Shown here piece by piece: positions 11,933-24,433 of a DNA stretch of 64,000 bases; positions within the stretch are counted from its first letter, which is position 1, and each line of letters opens with the position of its first letter. The notes under the pieces are model-generated. The model worked only from the letters and a program-made list of their open reading frames with translations, was not told where the DNA came from and made no database searches. The stretch is from Piromyces finnis (Eukaryota > Neocallimastigomycota > Neocallimastigomycetes > Neocallimastigales > Neocallimastigaceae): positions 186,001-250,000 of the forward strand of contig MCFH01000012.1 in the NCBI GenBank assembly GCA_002104945.1, given 5' to 3'. Made by a program: the position numbers and the translations under genes.

Positions 11933-14652
11933 GTTTCAACGATAGCTAAGAGCTCTTTATCATATATTGGATAATTACGTTCAGGACCAGTAAGAGAGCG
12001 AGAAAAGAAAGCAACTGGATGGGTCATATTATCAATTGGAGAGACTTGCGAGAGAATAGCACCAATGGCAAAGTTACTTGAATCAGTTTCGACTATGAAT
12101 GGAAGTTCACGGTTAGGAAATATAAGAACAGGAGCAGAAACAAATAAGGACTTGAGTGAATCGAAAGCATCTTGAGCTTCTTTAGACCATACAAATTTAA
12201 CATTTTTCTTCAAAAGTTTATGCAAAGGATGAGCGATCTTTGCAAAATTTGGAATAAATCGACGGTAGTAGTTCGCAAGACCAAGAAAAGATTGAACCTC
12301 TTTAACATTAGATGGAGTAGGCCAGTTTAAAATAGAAGAAACTTTATTTGGGTCCATGTGAATACCATCAGTAGAAATCCTATGACCAAGGAAATCAATA
12401 AAAGAAACAAAGAACTCGCATTTTTCCAATTTAGCATAGAGCCCAGCATCCCTCAGGAGTTTCAAAACAGTTTTGACATGAGATATATGAGATTTATAAT
12501 CAGAGGAAAAAATAATAATATCATCTATGTAAGAGAAAGCGAATTTACCAAGAACGTCTTCAAGAACATCATTAATGAAATGTTGAAAAACAGCAGGTGC
12601 ATTTTTCAACCCAAAAGGCATCACACAGTATTCAAAATGACCTAACTTGCAAGTAAAAGCGGTTTTATATTCATCACCACTTTTAATCCTGACCAAGTTA
12701 TAGGCAGAACGAAGATCCAATTTTGAGAAAATCTTCCCTTTTCCAAGATGTTCAAGCATATCTTGTATAAGAGGAAGGGGATAAGAATCACGAATAGTTA
12801 TGGAGTTTAATTGGCGATAGTCAACACACATACGAAGTTGACCGTTTTTCTTAGGTACAAACAGAATAGGAGCTCCCGCAGGCGATTTTGATTTTCTAAT
12901 AAATCCTTTCTTGAGATTTTCTTTTATATATTCTTCTAAAGCAATTGATTCGGTTTCTGTTAGAGGATAAATCGGTCCATAAAACAGTTTTGAATTTTCT
13001 TTGAGTTTTATTTCACAATCGTATGGACGGTGTGGAGGAAGTTTTTCAGCATTAGATTCATTGAAGACATCAGCAAAGTCAGAGAGAACATCCGGAAGTA
13101 TAATAGAAGAATTGGGTTCTGATTTAGAGTTTGAATCGGATTTGAGAATAGAATTGGATTGAATATTAGAATCAGAAAAAGAAGTCAAAACAGAAGTTTG
13201 TTCTTGATTTGAGAGAGACGAAGTAGAAAAGTTAACAGAAGACTTCTTAGAAACAGAATTGTTAATATTTTTAGAAGAACCCGAACAGAGAATAGTACAA
13301 GTACGATTAGTTTCGTTTTGAGATTGGATGTTTTGTTTATCGACAAATATAGGGTAAGCGAGTGAATCATGCGGAGGTTCGTAAGAAGGATCTTCCATTG
13401 CAGGAAAAGCAGATCTTTCTTCAGGAAATTCAGGGACATTATTGGAGAGTGTTATACAACGATTATAACAGTAATCGGATACAAATGAAATTTTGTTCTT
13501 TGTGAAATCGATAGAAGGATTGTGTTCTTTAAGCCAGTCTATTCCAAGAATACAAGGATAATAAGGTAGATCAGTTACATAGAATTGTGTTCGACAGAGA
13601 TGATCTTTGTAGCGAAGATTCAAAGGAGATGTAATTCCAAAAAGAGATTGTCGACCACCGATACCAACGATATTTGGGAGGTTACCATCATCATGATAAG
13701 GAATGTTATTATCGTTACAGTAATCTACATCAATTAAATTAAGTTTGGATCCTGAGTCAATAAGAATATCCGTATTTAGTTCATAAGAAAGTTTAAATTT
13801 AGTTGTCATTTTATTATGAGTTTTGTTTTCTTCTTTAGGAGCGGATATAAGTGTGGGAATAGATATTAGTGAAGGATTTTCACGATCTTTATTCTTTCTT
13901 TTTGGACAATTATTAAGCTTATGACTTGAAGCACCACAATACACACAAAGATTTTCTTTCTTTCTTCTTTCCTTTTCTTCGTTTGAGATAGGGCCATGGT
14001 TATTCCTGTTTGTAATGGACTTTGTTATTTTTGAAGAGTGATGAAAAGATCTTTTCTTTCGGTTTTGGTCATTGTTTGAACCAGAAGGGAAAAAGGTATG
14101 GTGTGTAGATAATCTTGAATCGATTCTTGAAGCAATAGTCTGTAATGAAAGAAGATCCCTAGGACCCGGAAACATTTCCAAAATACGAACGGCAACTTGT
14201 TGATTAAGGCCAGCTATAAATGCATCCATTTTGGCTTGTTCATTCCAGTTTGATTCATCAGCATAGCGGTTAAATTCCAAGATATATCCTCTAATTCCTC
14301 CTAATCGGCGTTGTTTTAAGGTTCTAAGCATTTGATTTGCAACATAGGTAGCATCGTTATATCCATAAAAAGCCTTAAACCTGTCAACAAAAGCTTGGTA
14401 GTTATTAAGACACGGATCATGGTTGTTTATAAGAGTAGCAGCCCAATTCATAGCGTCCCCATAAAGTCTTGATATTATATAGAGAATTTTGGTTGCGTCG
14501 TCTTGATACCGTTCAGGATATAGCATAAACACTAGCTCCACCTTAGCTAAGAAACCCTTCAGATACCTGCGATCCCCTGCAAAACCATCCTTAAGAGTTG
14601 CGTTTTCGAAAATATTATTATTATCCATGTGGTTGTTTTCGTTCTCTTCCAT
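11635..14652 (-). CDS. E1 gag-pol part 1: Gag, protease, RT, RNase H N-terminus
   Basis: The 1,005-residue product starts at the ATG of 14652. It has a Ty3-type Gag capsid region (about residues 25-190), one CCHC zinc knuckle (C236, [14 protein letters not shown]), an aspartic protease (IDSGS, D299), and reverse transcriptase with YIDD at 708-711. RNase H begins with D857 and includes YDKELLAI. The reading frame is then lost at the 20-bp duplication, so the last roughly 95 residues are out of frame. RNase H is cut between its catalytic Glu and second Asp. It differs from E2 by one visible residue (Leu for Phe in the PPHDS.AYP segment). Confidence 0.94.
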   Translation of the reverse strand: MEENENNHMDNNNIFENATLKDGFAGDRRYLKGFLAKVELVFMLYPERYQDDATKILYIISRLYGDAMNWAATLINNHDPCLNNYQAFVDRFKAFYGYNDATYVANQMLRTLKQRRLGGIRGYILEFNRYADESNWNEQAKMDAFIAGLNQQVAVRILEMFPGPRDLLSLQTIASRIDSRLSTHHTFFPSGSNNDQNRKKRSFHHSSKITKSITNRNNHGPISNEEKERRKKENLCVYCGASSHKLNNCPKRKNKDRENPSLISIPTLISAPKEENKTHNKMTTKFKLSYELNTDILIDSGSKLNLIDVDYCNDNNIPYHDDGNLPNIVGIGGRQSLFGITSPLNLRYKDHLCRTQFYVTDLPYYPCILGIDWLKEHNPSIDFTKNKISFVSDYCYNRCITLSNNVPEFPEERSAFPAMEDPSYEPPHDSLAYPIFVDKQNIQSQNETNRTCTILCSGSSKNINNSVSKKSSVNFSTSSLSNQEQTSVLTSFSDSNIQSNSILKSDSNSKSEPNSSIILPDVLSDFADVFNESNAEKLPPHRPYDCEIKLKENSKLFYGPIYPLTETESIALEEYIKENLKKGFIRKSKSPAGAPILFVPKKNGQLRMCVDYRQLNSITIRDSYPLPLIQDMLEHLGKGKIFSKLDLRSAYNLVRIKSGDEYKTAFTCKLGHFEYCVMPFGLKNAPAVFQHFINDVLEDVLGKFAFSYIDDIIIFSSDYKSHISHVKTVLKLLRDAGLYAKLEKCEFFVSFIDFLGHRISTDGIHMDPNKVSSILNWPTPSNVKEVQSFLGLANYYRRFIPNFAKIAHPLHKLLKKNVKFVWSKEAQDAFDSLKSLFVSAPVLIFPNRELPFIVETDSSNFAIGAILSQVSPIDNMTHPVAFFSRSLTGPERNYPIYDKELLAIVETWRHLLKHGVIYLKALLLLLRFTRIIEIYSIKRNLKKCLNVLFAGLCFSLNLTLLLFIVLVLLTVSLMLYLVVLIMLSIRIPLLMFLLMFFALKTFVPL

Positions 14653-15543
14653 AGTACTTATGATGTTTTCTTTAATAAGCTTTAATAAATTTGTAAAAAT
14701 AATAGAATAAAGTATTTAATTATATTTATTAATTGAGTAAATCTTTTTATTAAATAATAATATAAACCAGATTATATAGTGTTAAACCATCAAATATATA
14801 ACCTGTTTTATTCTTTATAATAAGTCCTTCGTAGCTCTTCACGATAACACGTATAAAGTCGATTGTTAATATTAATTAAATTAATAAAAGAAAGGAACAG
14901 TGTAAAAATTTTTTTTAGTGTCTAACTTATTGTTAGCAATAAAAATTATTACAGGTTTTCTTTCCCTATATCAACCTTATCCGAACGTAGAAGTATTATG
15001 TATAAGAGTTTAACTTCTCACGCTAAAGGAGTTATAAAGAATATTATTTTATATTATTACAATTTTAATAAATTGTCTTAACAATTAATAATTATAATTA
15101 AAAATTAGAAATTGTTTTATTAGAAAACTTAATTTTAAAATGTATTAATTAAGAAATATTATTTTATTAAAGTAAGGCATTTCCGGCTATTTTCCGGTCT
15201 ATAATCAAACAGCAAAAGATAGTATACAACTATAAATCTCACGCCAGCTTGCTTATTACAGCGTCTTGTACGTGGTGTACCTCGGATTCTCCTACTTCCT
15301 TATTCAAAGTAGAATAGCTCAGAGCCTGCCAACCCAATTATTGTACAGGTTAAACTCGATCCCGTTAATCTTTTACTTTTTATAGTTTGAATTATATACC
15401 GCTTCTAAAGCGTACTAATTCTACTACTTTAAGTAAAAATATTTCTTTAAAGAAAAGCTTCAACAATAAAACTTAAAAGTTTTATCTATAACAATTTCTT
15501 AAACACTAAGGTATTAAGCTTTTATATTATAAGGAGATTTTAT
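14653..15543 (-). promoter_or_regulatory. E1 leader with self-primer binding site
   Basis: This 891-bp leader lies between the 5' LTR and gag. Directly after the LTR the minus strand reads ATAAAATCTC (15543-15534), complementary to GAGATTTTAT inside the LTR. The part at 15180-15360 is GC-richer than its surroundings. The hairpin CAGGTTATATA...TATATAATCTG (about 14768-14805) lies near gag and is conserved in E2 and E6. Confidence 0.7.
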
Positions 15544-15969
15544 TGTAAAGAAATGTGTCTTTAACAATAAAACAAATTATAATATTTACTAAATAACTTA
15601 GTAATATTAACACTTTAAAATATTCTGTAAATTATTAATTTATAAAAATATCATTAAAAACACATAGAATTTAACTTAATAAGTTAGTGTTTAATAATAT
15701 AATTATTTATTAATAAAATCTCGATTCTTTAAAATATTTGGAAAATTCACTCGTATTTATACTAAAAATTTTTTAAATTAATTTATAAAATTTTTTCAAC
15801 TTAAAATTCTTAACCAATCAATAATCTTCATATAAAATAAAATTTAAAAATAAAATAAAATCATAATTTTTAAAATAGTATCTATGAGGTCTTGAACTAG
15901 TGTCATTCAGACTCAAAGTCTTAGCTACTAACCACTAAGACAATTTAGTTATTTCTAGTACTCGTTACA
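15544..15969 (-). repeat. E1 5' LTR
   Basis: The 426-bp LTR is the same length as the 3' copy and matches it except for about one visible base (tactcg here, tattcg there). It includes the tRNA-like block, TATA box and inferred RNA start. Confidence 0.93.
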
Positions 15970-18384
15970 TAAATAATAATTTTTTTCTTCAAAAGGTGTA
16001 TCCTTGTTTTGATTAATTAATAAATTAAGTATATTATGATTATTAAGTAATTCCGTTGGATCAATATTAAACTGTCCATTTTCATCCATTGAATTTGAAA
16101 AATATTCTAAAAAGGCAATTTGCGATAATGAATATAATGTTTTATACTTGTTATCGAGTTCTTTACCTTCTAATCCTCTTAAACTTGGAATAATATCTTT
16201 AATTGTTAATTCAACTTTTTCACCATTATTCATTACATTAATTTTCATTAATTCCTCTTTTCCTTCTTCATTTATTGTTTTTACTAATGTTCCATCAACA
16301 TTTCCTGCCACAAGTATTAATAATGATAATTTATCATATGTAATCTGTATCAAATTTGATGAATCAGTTGGTATCTTTTTGGCAACTTTATCAACAATTT
16401 CGACAATATTTTCATTATTTCTACTTGTAATCTTAATATTATTTATTAAATCACTTTTCATTTCTATTTTATTTAAAAATACATCACTTTCACTCGGCAA
16501 CTCTTTACTTTGATTTATAGTATCAATCAAATCATTATAATCTCCTATTAAATAAATAAGATTAATCGAATTCTGTTCAAGCTGGGTTTGTACGTCATTC
16601 AATCTTGTTTGTTCTCCTTTTGATTCAATTAATGATTTTATTTCATTAATTATATTTAATAAATTTTCATCTAATACAGGTTCTGTTGATTTTTTTATAC
16701 TTGTCTCCAGTCCTTTAAAGATATACTTTTTATTATCAGAAGAAATAAAATCATCCTTAATTAAATCTATTATATTTGTGTTTTCTAAACGTTCAAATTC
16801 AGGTACTCTCAAATTATTATTGTCGGGATTTAAATCAACATTAGATACCTCATCTCTATTAATTTTCCCTAATTTAATTCTAAGTGAATTATGTAAATAA
16901 TTGGTAATTTCACTGTTTAATACTGGCTTATCATTAAAGAAAATTTCAACTTTATTGGCTTCATTTAATTTTCTTAAATCGGAATCAATTCCTTCTAATT
17001 CTTCTAATTCACTACTGGATAGATTAGATAAATCTAGAGAATTAATTTGTTCCGTTAATTTCTTAATTGAATCAACCAAGTTTTCTGAGTTAAAAACTAT
17101 CGTTTTATGATCAATTTCTGATGAAATTTTACCCTCATTATATTTTACACCTAAACTAATACTTTTATCCTTATTTACTAGTTTGACAAGTTTTTCAACA
17201 CTTTTAATCAGGTTTTCTTTTCCTAACTTTGATTGTGCATCTAATAAATTTAAATCGCTTTCGGCATCATCAATATCATTTGTACCATATTTTTCAATAT
17301 ACATATTTTTAATTTTAATGTAATCATTCTTCATGTTTGTTATATCGTTTTCTGAAATATTATCCATACGTTTATCATCTACACATAATAGTTTAAAACT
17401 AAATTCAATTTTGAAATGTAGTCGTTACTTTCATCTTTATTTAGATTGTCGACAGATTTTTCAAAACTTTCAATCAATTTATTCCAAACGTCTTTTTCAT
17501 TAATGCCATTACCATCCAAATCATTATTGTCATTAATTTCTACACCTATACTCTTCAATGTATCAATATTTTGGTAAATTACATTTTCAATATCTACATC
17601 ATATCTTACTTTAGCACACGTTTTACATGTTAATTCTTGAAGTTTTATTAATGATCTTTTTTTACTTTCGGATATTTTTCCTCTATTGCAAGCATTACTT
17701 ATTCCCAAATGGTTAATATACCTATAAGATTTATCTATGTATGGTTGATGTTTATTATCAAAAGATACAAGTTTTAATGTTTGATCCAAGAATGTCTTAT
17801 CCACGTCCAATAGCAGAATATGCTGGTTAATTAAGGACATCTTCATTTTTATCATAGGCACTTTTGGAAATAAAACTATCATCAAAATATAAACTTGAAA
17901 TTAGAATTTTAACAATATCATGAAGTTCATAAGTAGTTATATTGCCAATTTGAATATCTATATTAATATTTAAAAGTGTTTCCAATGTAATTAAAAGAAG
18001 ATTCCTAGCATGAATATCGAAATTAGTATATTCTTCTTGTTCCGTTAAATACCATCTATTAAGTAAAGCAGTAACTAATAATTGGATAGTAGTGTTTTCA
18101 TTCGATTTAACAAGTTGACTTTTTTCATCTTCACTTTTTATTTCAAACTCACTATTACGTTTAATTAATTAATTTTCAATTACTGAAAAATCAACTTATG
18201 TAATTTCGTTATCATATATATTAAGATTATAACTTGTGGCATTAAATGAATCTTTTTCTAATCCTCTAATAAAACTTGAATAGTATTGTGCAACTTTATA
18301 TTCAAAATTGGAATTACTTTCAACCGCGCCAACCTCATTTCAAATTAAATTTAAAAATAAAATAAAAATAAAATAAAAATCCAT
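15970..18384 (-). pseudogene. Giant secreted Asn/Asp-rich protein, N-terminal portion
   Basis: An ATG at 18384-18382 opens a hydrophobic stretch (MDFYFIFILFLNLI) that looks like a signal peptide, which implies a secreted product. An in-frame TGA follows at about 18342, with two TAA codons near 18199 and 18172. Frameshifts lie near 17835 and 17375, after which a 470-codon ORF runs to the E1 target site. A Cys-containing stretch with KKRS (about 17645-17700) resembles a secreted-protein processing site. The rest is hydrophilic, with Asn, Asp, Glu, Lys, Leu and Ile in helix-like patterns. With the part at 6221-9455 the gene would have had about 1,880 codons. I do not recognise a family. The start faces the lectin-like gene at 18801. 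Confidence 0.68.
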
Positions 18385-18800
18385 TTCGTATTAATGTATA
18401 AATATATATATATAATATATGTATATATATTTTTTAGGATAACTTTTATTTTTTATATAAATATTCTTTTAAATCTACTTAAAAAATAATTAGCAAAAAT
18501 AGACCAATATAATCAAAATTAAGTTATATTAATGAACTTAAAGATGGATTATATATGAAAATAAATATAATTTATATTTATTTTATTTGTTTAATTTTGA
18601 TTTTTTTTTTGTATATTTTCCCTTTTTATTATTTTTTATTATTTTTATTATTTCTTTTTTCTAATAAATATAAATATATTAAAAAAATAAAAAATCATTT
18701 TTTTATTTATAAAATGTTTTTTTTACTATTTTTTGAAATAGAAAAAATCATATAAAAATATTTAAATAAAAATCTTAGAAAATTTAGATATTAATATACC
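18385..18800. promoter_or_regulatory. Divergent intergenic region between two secreted-protein pseudogenes
   Basis: This is about 415 bp of extreme AT content with TA-repeat blocks (18398-18430) and poly-T runs. Both flanking genes begin with signal peptides and point away from it, so it probably held both promoters. No specific factor site can be named. Confidence 0.5.
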
Positions 18801-21800
18801 ATGTATTTATTTAGTGTACTCTTTGTTTTGCTGTTACTAAGTAGTATCAACGCAGCAGAAAATGAAAATGAAAATTACAGCATATGTTCATTTTTGTAAT
18901 GAGGTATATCTAATGATAAGGGTTAGACTAGAAAATCATTAAGGTTAGATTAATGAAAATTTCATAATTATATTTTTATAACCAATCATTAAGTAATTAA
19001 TTCACTTATCAAATTGTATTAAAAAAAATAATTTTCATGTATAAAAGAGAGAATAAGAAAGATAAAATAGTTCTTTAGTGTTTTTATTAATAATTAATAA
19101 AAATTAGTTTCTTTTGTTTCGTCTTTAGTTTGATAATACACTGATCTAGCGAGTTAGTCGTATTATAATAATAAATTTAATAAATAAACATTATTAAAAA
19201 AAATATATATTTGATTACATTAGAGTGTGTGTGTTAATTATTATAATATTTCGTTACAATTTTCAAAAAATGGGGTATATCAATTTACAAATGAAAATAA
19301 TTATACACTATATGACTTCGCTAATTTAATTGGTCCTTCATGGTTAGGACATATGTATTGTTGTGACGGTTTACCAGACATATCAATCAAGGAAATTGAA
19401 ATTGTTGACTTTCTAGGAAATAAACGAATGTTATCAAGAGATAAAAATAAATTATCAAAGAGACAAAATTCATTTGAAGTTTTAAATGCTAAAAATAAAG
19501 AAGATATTTATAATGACTATATAAAAAGACCATTAAAGTGCCATCCTTTACTTGGAAATAATGAAATTTCAAGTCCTTATTCTGAAATATTTACAGGAAG
19601 AAAGAAAATTAATTTCCGTGAAGGTTATGGCTTACCTAAAATTGCTTTTGATTCTGCTTTGACATGCTATTCCGGAAGTAAATGTACAAGACAAGTTACA
19701 GTTGGTGTTACTCTTACTGATTCAAAATCTTACTCTGTATCTAATGGTTACTCAAATTCTTTTTCTGTAAATGAAGGCAAATCCACTTCTAATGGCATTG
19801 ATGTCTCTCTTGCAAAGTCAATATCAGATACACTTGAAATTAGTCATGAACACTCCGTAACTGAAGAACAAAATGGTAACGAGTCATGGGATATCAGTCG
19901 TTCATTAACCCCGACAGTAGAACATAGTACAGGTTATACTTATGCTAAAACAATTAATGAAGAAGACACTAATACATAAAGTCAGGAAAAATCCACATCC
20001 GAAACTTGGACAACAAATTCTTCAACAACAATTACAAACGGTTCTGAACATACTAAGAGTTATTCTAAGGATAAATCAACTAATACCTGTGGTACACTTG
20101 GAGTCACTATTGGATCTAGTACTACTAATGGTACTACTAATTCAACTGATTCTGGATTTCAGTATGGATTTGAAGAACATGCTCAGGCTAGTTTCTTCGG
20201 ATTTGCTGAAGGTGATGGTAGTGCAAACCAAAATTGGAATAGTAATAAATCAACGTCATTCGAAAAATCGCATACTTCAAATTTAGATATAAATGCTTCC
20301 AGTGAAAAATGTACTTTCTGATACTAGGTCATGGAATGAAGCTACTACAGAAGAAAATGGTTACAATAAATCTGATACAGTCACTAAAGGTGTTAGTAAA
20401 TCACATACAAGTGGTCATTCCAAAACAGATACTTATGAATCTTCAAGATCTGATAGTACCTCGGATGCTGTAACTAATTCTTATAGTAGCTCTGAAGGAT
20501 GGTCAAAATCAAATTCAGATTCTGTTGGTAATAGTTTCAGTCATAATTTCGGATCAACAAATACTTATTCTACATCAAATACATATTCCACGGATTATTC
20601 TGAATCTATGGAAAAGGCAATGGATTATAGCAATTCTAATTCTACCGAAACTACTGAAAGTCGCTCCTTTTCACAAGAAATGGGATTTGACGTAGAAGCA
20701 GGCAAAACCGTTCATATTTATGCAAAGTCTAGAATTTCTTCAGTTGTCATATCATGGATTTGTGGACTTGATGATGATTCCGGTAAGCATGGTACCAATT
20801 TAGATTTTTACATTTCAGAATACAATCGTAATATATTATATTTCAACAGAGCAAATATTACATATGTCCCTATTGAGAATATCGATGAGGTATCTAGTTT
20901 TACTCCAATTAACGAAGGAATTACTACAGGTACAGAATGGTATTACGATATATCATATGATGAATATCCTAACAAATTGAAAACAGGCCAAATATTATAT
21001 AATGATAATACCGACAATAATTATTTAGCCTTAAAGAATTGCTATCATTTGACTCTTGAACCTAGTGGTAATTTGAAAATTCATAAATCAAATTATAATA
21101 CACCTGTTTGGGAAACACATACAAGTTTTATTAAGAAAATGAGTAAAACCGCAAAAGCTAGATTAATCGTAACAACAAATGGACATCTTAAAATTGAAGC
21201 CACCCATATACTTGATGATTCTACAAGGAATAGTAAGGGATAGTGATGATGATTGGATAACTATTTGTGATTCCCTTCCTATTAACCTTCAATATACAGT
21301 CGGTGTTTCGAATAAACAAAGTAAATACACCTTGGTATTACGTGATGCAACTGTTGGTAAAGAACCACGAATTGAATTATATGATGAATACTATGTTATG
21401 ATTTGGTCCTCTGTTAGAATTTATAATGATAAATATAATGAGAATGTTCCAAATCCTCATTACATAGGCTATATCTGTCCAGAAAACTATCAAGTCCCAA
21501 CTAAATCCGAAGTTGAAACAATATATCAGCCAAATGATATGCACAATCAATTAGATGAATCGATTAAATATATTTATACGGAATCTTATATACAACCCTT
21601 GGATTCATGTTCTCCATTTTTGGTCTCGGGAACCGGAATTAAATCGGCAAATGGAAGATTTAAAATATATTTAACAAATACTGGAAATTTAATAATGAAA
21701 GATGGATCCAGTACCATGTAGGAATCAAAAACTGCCAATATGTATTATGCTAAGCCTCCATATGAACTCTTTATCGATAATTCTGGAGAATTAGTTATAA

Positions 21801-23335
21801 GAGATGGTGAAAAACATGTATTATGGACTTCTGTAGTATCTGAAAAAATTATATCGACTCATTATCAACCCTATACATTTTCTATTAGTGATGAAGGTGA
21901 ATACAATGTTCTTGGTAGTTTAATGCCTCATTGTTCTGAATTCAATAAATGTGAATTACTGAAAGGTATTTACACATTTGTTCAAGCTCTTGATACTTAT
22001 TTATGTTTTAATGCCGAAAAAAAAGCGATAAATCTTGATGACTATTATTGTTACGAAGATGTTGAATGTACAGCCAAATATAAAAATACTGAAATACCTT
22101 GTTGTTCAGATAATTATAAAGTTTATGATAAAGAATATTATCTTGGATGGGATTACAATACCGATAAGATATGTTCCTATAAAAGAGATCATTATAAAAC
22201 AGTCATAAAAATTAAACATAATAATGAAAATGAAAATTCATCAAGTACTCTATCAAATTCTTCTAGTATATCAATATCTTCAACTACCACAGTAGCTGCA
22301 ACAATTACTACTGCACTTACTGTAGAATCTAATAGCATACCAATTAATTCAATTACCACAACACATACCAATAAATACAGTACTACTACTACTACTACAC
22401 CAATTAACTCAATTACATCCAATACTACAATACCATCACCTACATCAGCTGTTGATAATGATAAAGATGGATATATTATTGTTGATGATAGTTTCTGCGA
22501 AGATGGAATTGCTGGTTATGAATTTAATGATGATTTTTATATAACTTCAAATTCACAAAATTATTTCAATAACGGAGAATATGATAAAAGAGATACGATA
22601 TATGATGAAAATGTTAAAGATGAAAATATCTATACCGACAAACAAGGAAACGAATTTATTTATGATAAAAATAACAGATTAATTAATGCTCATTTAAAAA
22701 ATTCTATTTGTAAATACGGTATTAGTATTAGAAATAATGTTGTTCTTTGTGCTAATGAAATGCTTGAAGATCGATTAAGTTATTCTAGAAAACTTCAAAA
22801 ATCCCTAAAAGAATTAAGAGAAAACCAATCTAAAAATAAAAAGAGATCGGAAACCACTATCGAAATATGGAATTCAAGACCAAGTACTGGTTTAAGAGAA
22901 ACAATGTATTACTTCGAACCTATAAAATTTATATACAAACATTGCGCTGAATGTTTCAGACAATTGGTCATCAATTTTATTTATAATGAAAAAAATTATT
23001 ATTTCGATACATTATATAAATATGATTCCATGTTTAATGATGATGGTACTCGTTCATTATTTGTTAACGATACAGGATTATGGTATAGAGAACACTCCAT
23101 GGTTGGTAATCAACTAAGAGAATACGAATCAAGTGTTTATGAAAATAAGGAGAAAAATATTGATAGAGTTCAAATATTAGATGATGGTTTACTCAAAATT
23201 ATTTTTACAGATACTTCATCTGTTCATATCGGTAACGTTTCCAAAAATAAAGATTCATTATTTAGTTTTGGATTTGATGAAAATAACATCTTATCTATTA
23301 AAGATGAAAATAAAAATACATTATGGACTATTTAA
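18801..23335 (+). pseudogene. Secreted bulb-lectin-type (B-lectin) protein, multiply broken
   Basis: The gene starts with a clear signal peptide (MYLFSVLFVLLLLSSINA) at 18801. A solo LTR interrupts it at 18895-19219. Downstream come a dibasic site (KLSKRQ), a long Ser/Thr/Asn-rich region of alternating polar residues (about 19680-20690), and a FDVEAGKTVHIYAK...SWICG segment. Several bulb-lectin-like repeats follow (patterns such as LEPSGNLKIH..VW and IDNSGELVIRD...LW), then a Cys-rich patch, a Thr-rich linker (22220-22445) and a C-terminal lectin-like repeat. Breaks are an in-frame TAA at 19977, frameshifts near 20310 and 21240, and a Trp-type codon changed to TAG at 21719. Bulb-lectin domains usually bind mannose. 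The Ser/Thr region resembles beta-hairpin segments of aerolysin-type proteins, but that is only an impression. Confidence 0.72.
18895..19219 (+). repeat. Solo LTR of a separate family (IV)
   Basis: The 325-bp segment has TGTAAT...ATTACA ends that form a 6-bp perfect terminal inverted repeat. It contains TATAAAAG at about 19040 and a GC-richer patch (CTGATCTAGCGAGTTAGTCG, 19142-19161). It sits a few codons after the signal peptide of the lectin-like gene. The expected 5-bp duplication is not visible (atttt left, ttaga right), so it is either decayed or arose by inter-element recombination. Confidence 0.65.
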
Positions 23336-23643
23336 AAAATAAAAATATTTGTAATTTTTTTATATTATTTTATTTAAAATTTAAAGTAAAATAAAAAGAG
23401 TTTTAAAAAATTTTAAAAATTTCAATTTTAAAGCATTATTTTTTAATATTATTGTTTTTTATTCATTCATATTTAATTAATTTATATTTATATTATAGGC
23501 ATTAATTATAGTAAATATTTTAATAATATTATTATTCTTTCTTTTTTAGATTTTGTTAAAAAAGAAACTTTTTATCATTTTTTTTTATTTTTTATATACT
23601 ATAATATAAATATTGTAAAGATATAAAATATATCTTTAAATTA
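23336..23643. other. 3' flank of the lectin-like gene with a 29-bp LTR stub
   Basis: AT-rich sequence follows the TAA stop. A fragment at 23615-23643 (TGTAAAGATATAAAATATATC...) equals the first bases of a plus-oriented family III LTR and is cut off where the minus LTR at 23644 begins. Confidence 0.6.
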
Positions 23644-24433
23644 TGTAAAAGTATAAAATTTAAAACAGATTTTATACTTAAAACAAAACAATTTTTATTA
23701 ACACAAAAAATAAAAAAATAAAACATTAACTTTTTATTTTAAGAAAACATTTTATTTAAACTCTTAAAAATATTATTAACTATATAATAGTTAATAATTA
23801 AAAAATTGAAAATAACAATTACATCGATTTAATAAACAAAAATTACATGTATTTATATTTTTTCATAATTATATTCTAATATATTATTCTATTTAAATAA
23901 ACATATATTTAATATAAAATAAACAAAACTAATTTAATTAAATAATAAAATAACAGAACTAAACTAAACTAATTCATTATACTTTTAATTCAATTTGAGT
24001 AAACTCAAAATTGAATAAAGCCCATGTATTTTCTATAAATTAATTTAATATTATCAATACTATTCTTAATATATTTCCTATTGAAATATAAATAAATCTA
24101 TTTTTAAAACTAAGTTAAAATTATTAAACTATTCTAAATTTAAATAAAAAAGTATAATCTATTCTAAAATTAAATAAAAAGTATTTAAAAAAATATTTTA
24201 ATTATTTAAAATATTTGAAATATTTAAATTTAATTAAAATTCTTTTATTCCTTAAATTTAAATATTTATCTTAATTTAAATTTAACGGAATTATTATAAA
24301 ATAATTTATTATTAAATTATTCCATAAAACTTATTCAAAAATTTTATAATCAGTTTTACTAAATATTAATTTATTATTTAATAATTAATAATTAATTATT
24401 AAATAATCTAAAGATATATCTTATATCTTTAAA
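23644..24433 (-). repeat. 3' LTR of the non-coding element
   Basis: This roughly 790-bp LTR is the reference uninterrupted family III copy. The minus strand should begin TGTAAAG but reads TTTAAAG. The R start GTAATTGTTAT is at 23822-23812, about 35 bp after a TATAAATA box (about 23850). It has a terminal palindrome AAAGATATAAGATATATCTTT. Confidence 0.8.

Larger units (their letters stand above)
9456..15969 (-). mobile_element. Ty3/Gypsy chromovirus E1 (family I), full length
   Basis: The 6,514-bp element is bounded by 426-bp LTRs (9456-9881 and 15544-15969) that differ at about one visible position. The target duplication taaat is at 9451-9455 and 15970-15974. Reading on the minus strand, it has a self-primer site at 15543-15534, a long structured leader, gag-protease-RT-RNase H, then RNase H-integrase-chromodomain, and a polypurine tract ending at 9882. 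It is nearly identical to E2. It interrupts the giant secreted-protein gene. Confidence 0.96.

Noticed and set aside
10518-12645. Short ORFs within and opposite the E1 and E2 gag-pol regions
   Set aside because: They recur identically in both elements only because the elements are copies. They overlap gag-pol in other frames.
6221-18384. Two separate related genes on either side of E1
   Set aside because: Similar composition on both sides first suggested paralogues, but the taaat duplication and continuous frame show one gene split by E1.
18896-19223. Intron in the lectin-like gene (GT at 18896, AG at 19223)
   Set aside because: The donor GTAATG is poor and splicing would put the two parts out of frame. 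TGTAAT...ATTACA ends and an internal TATA box fit a solo LTR better.
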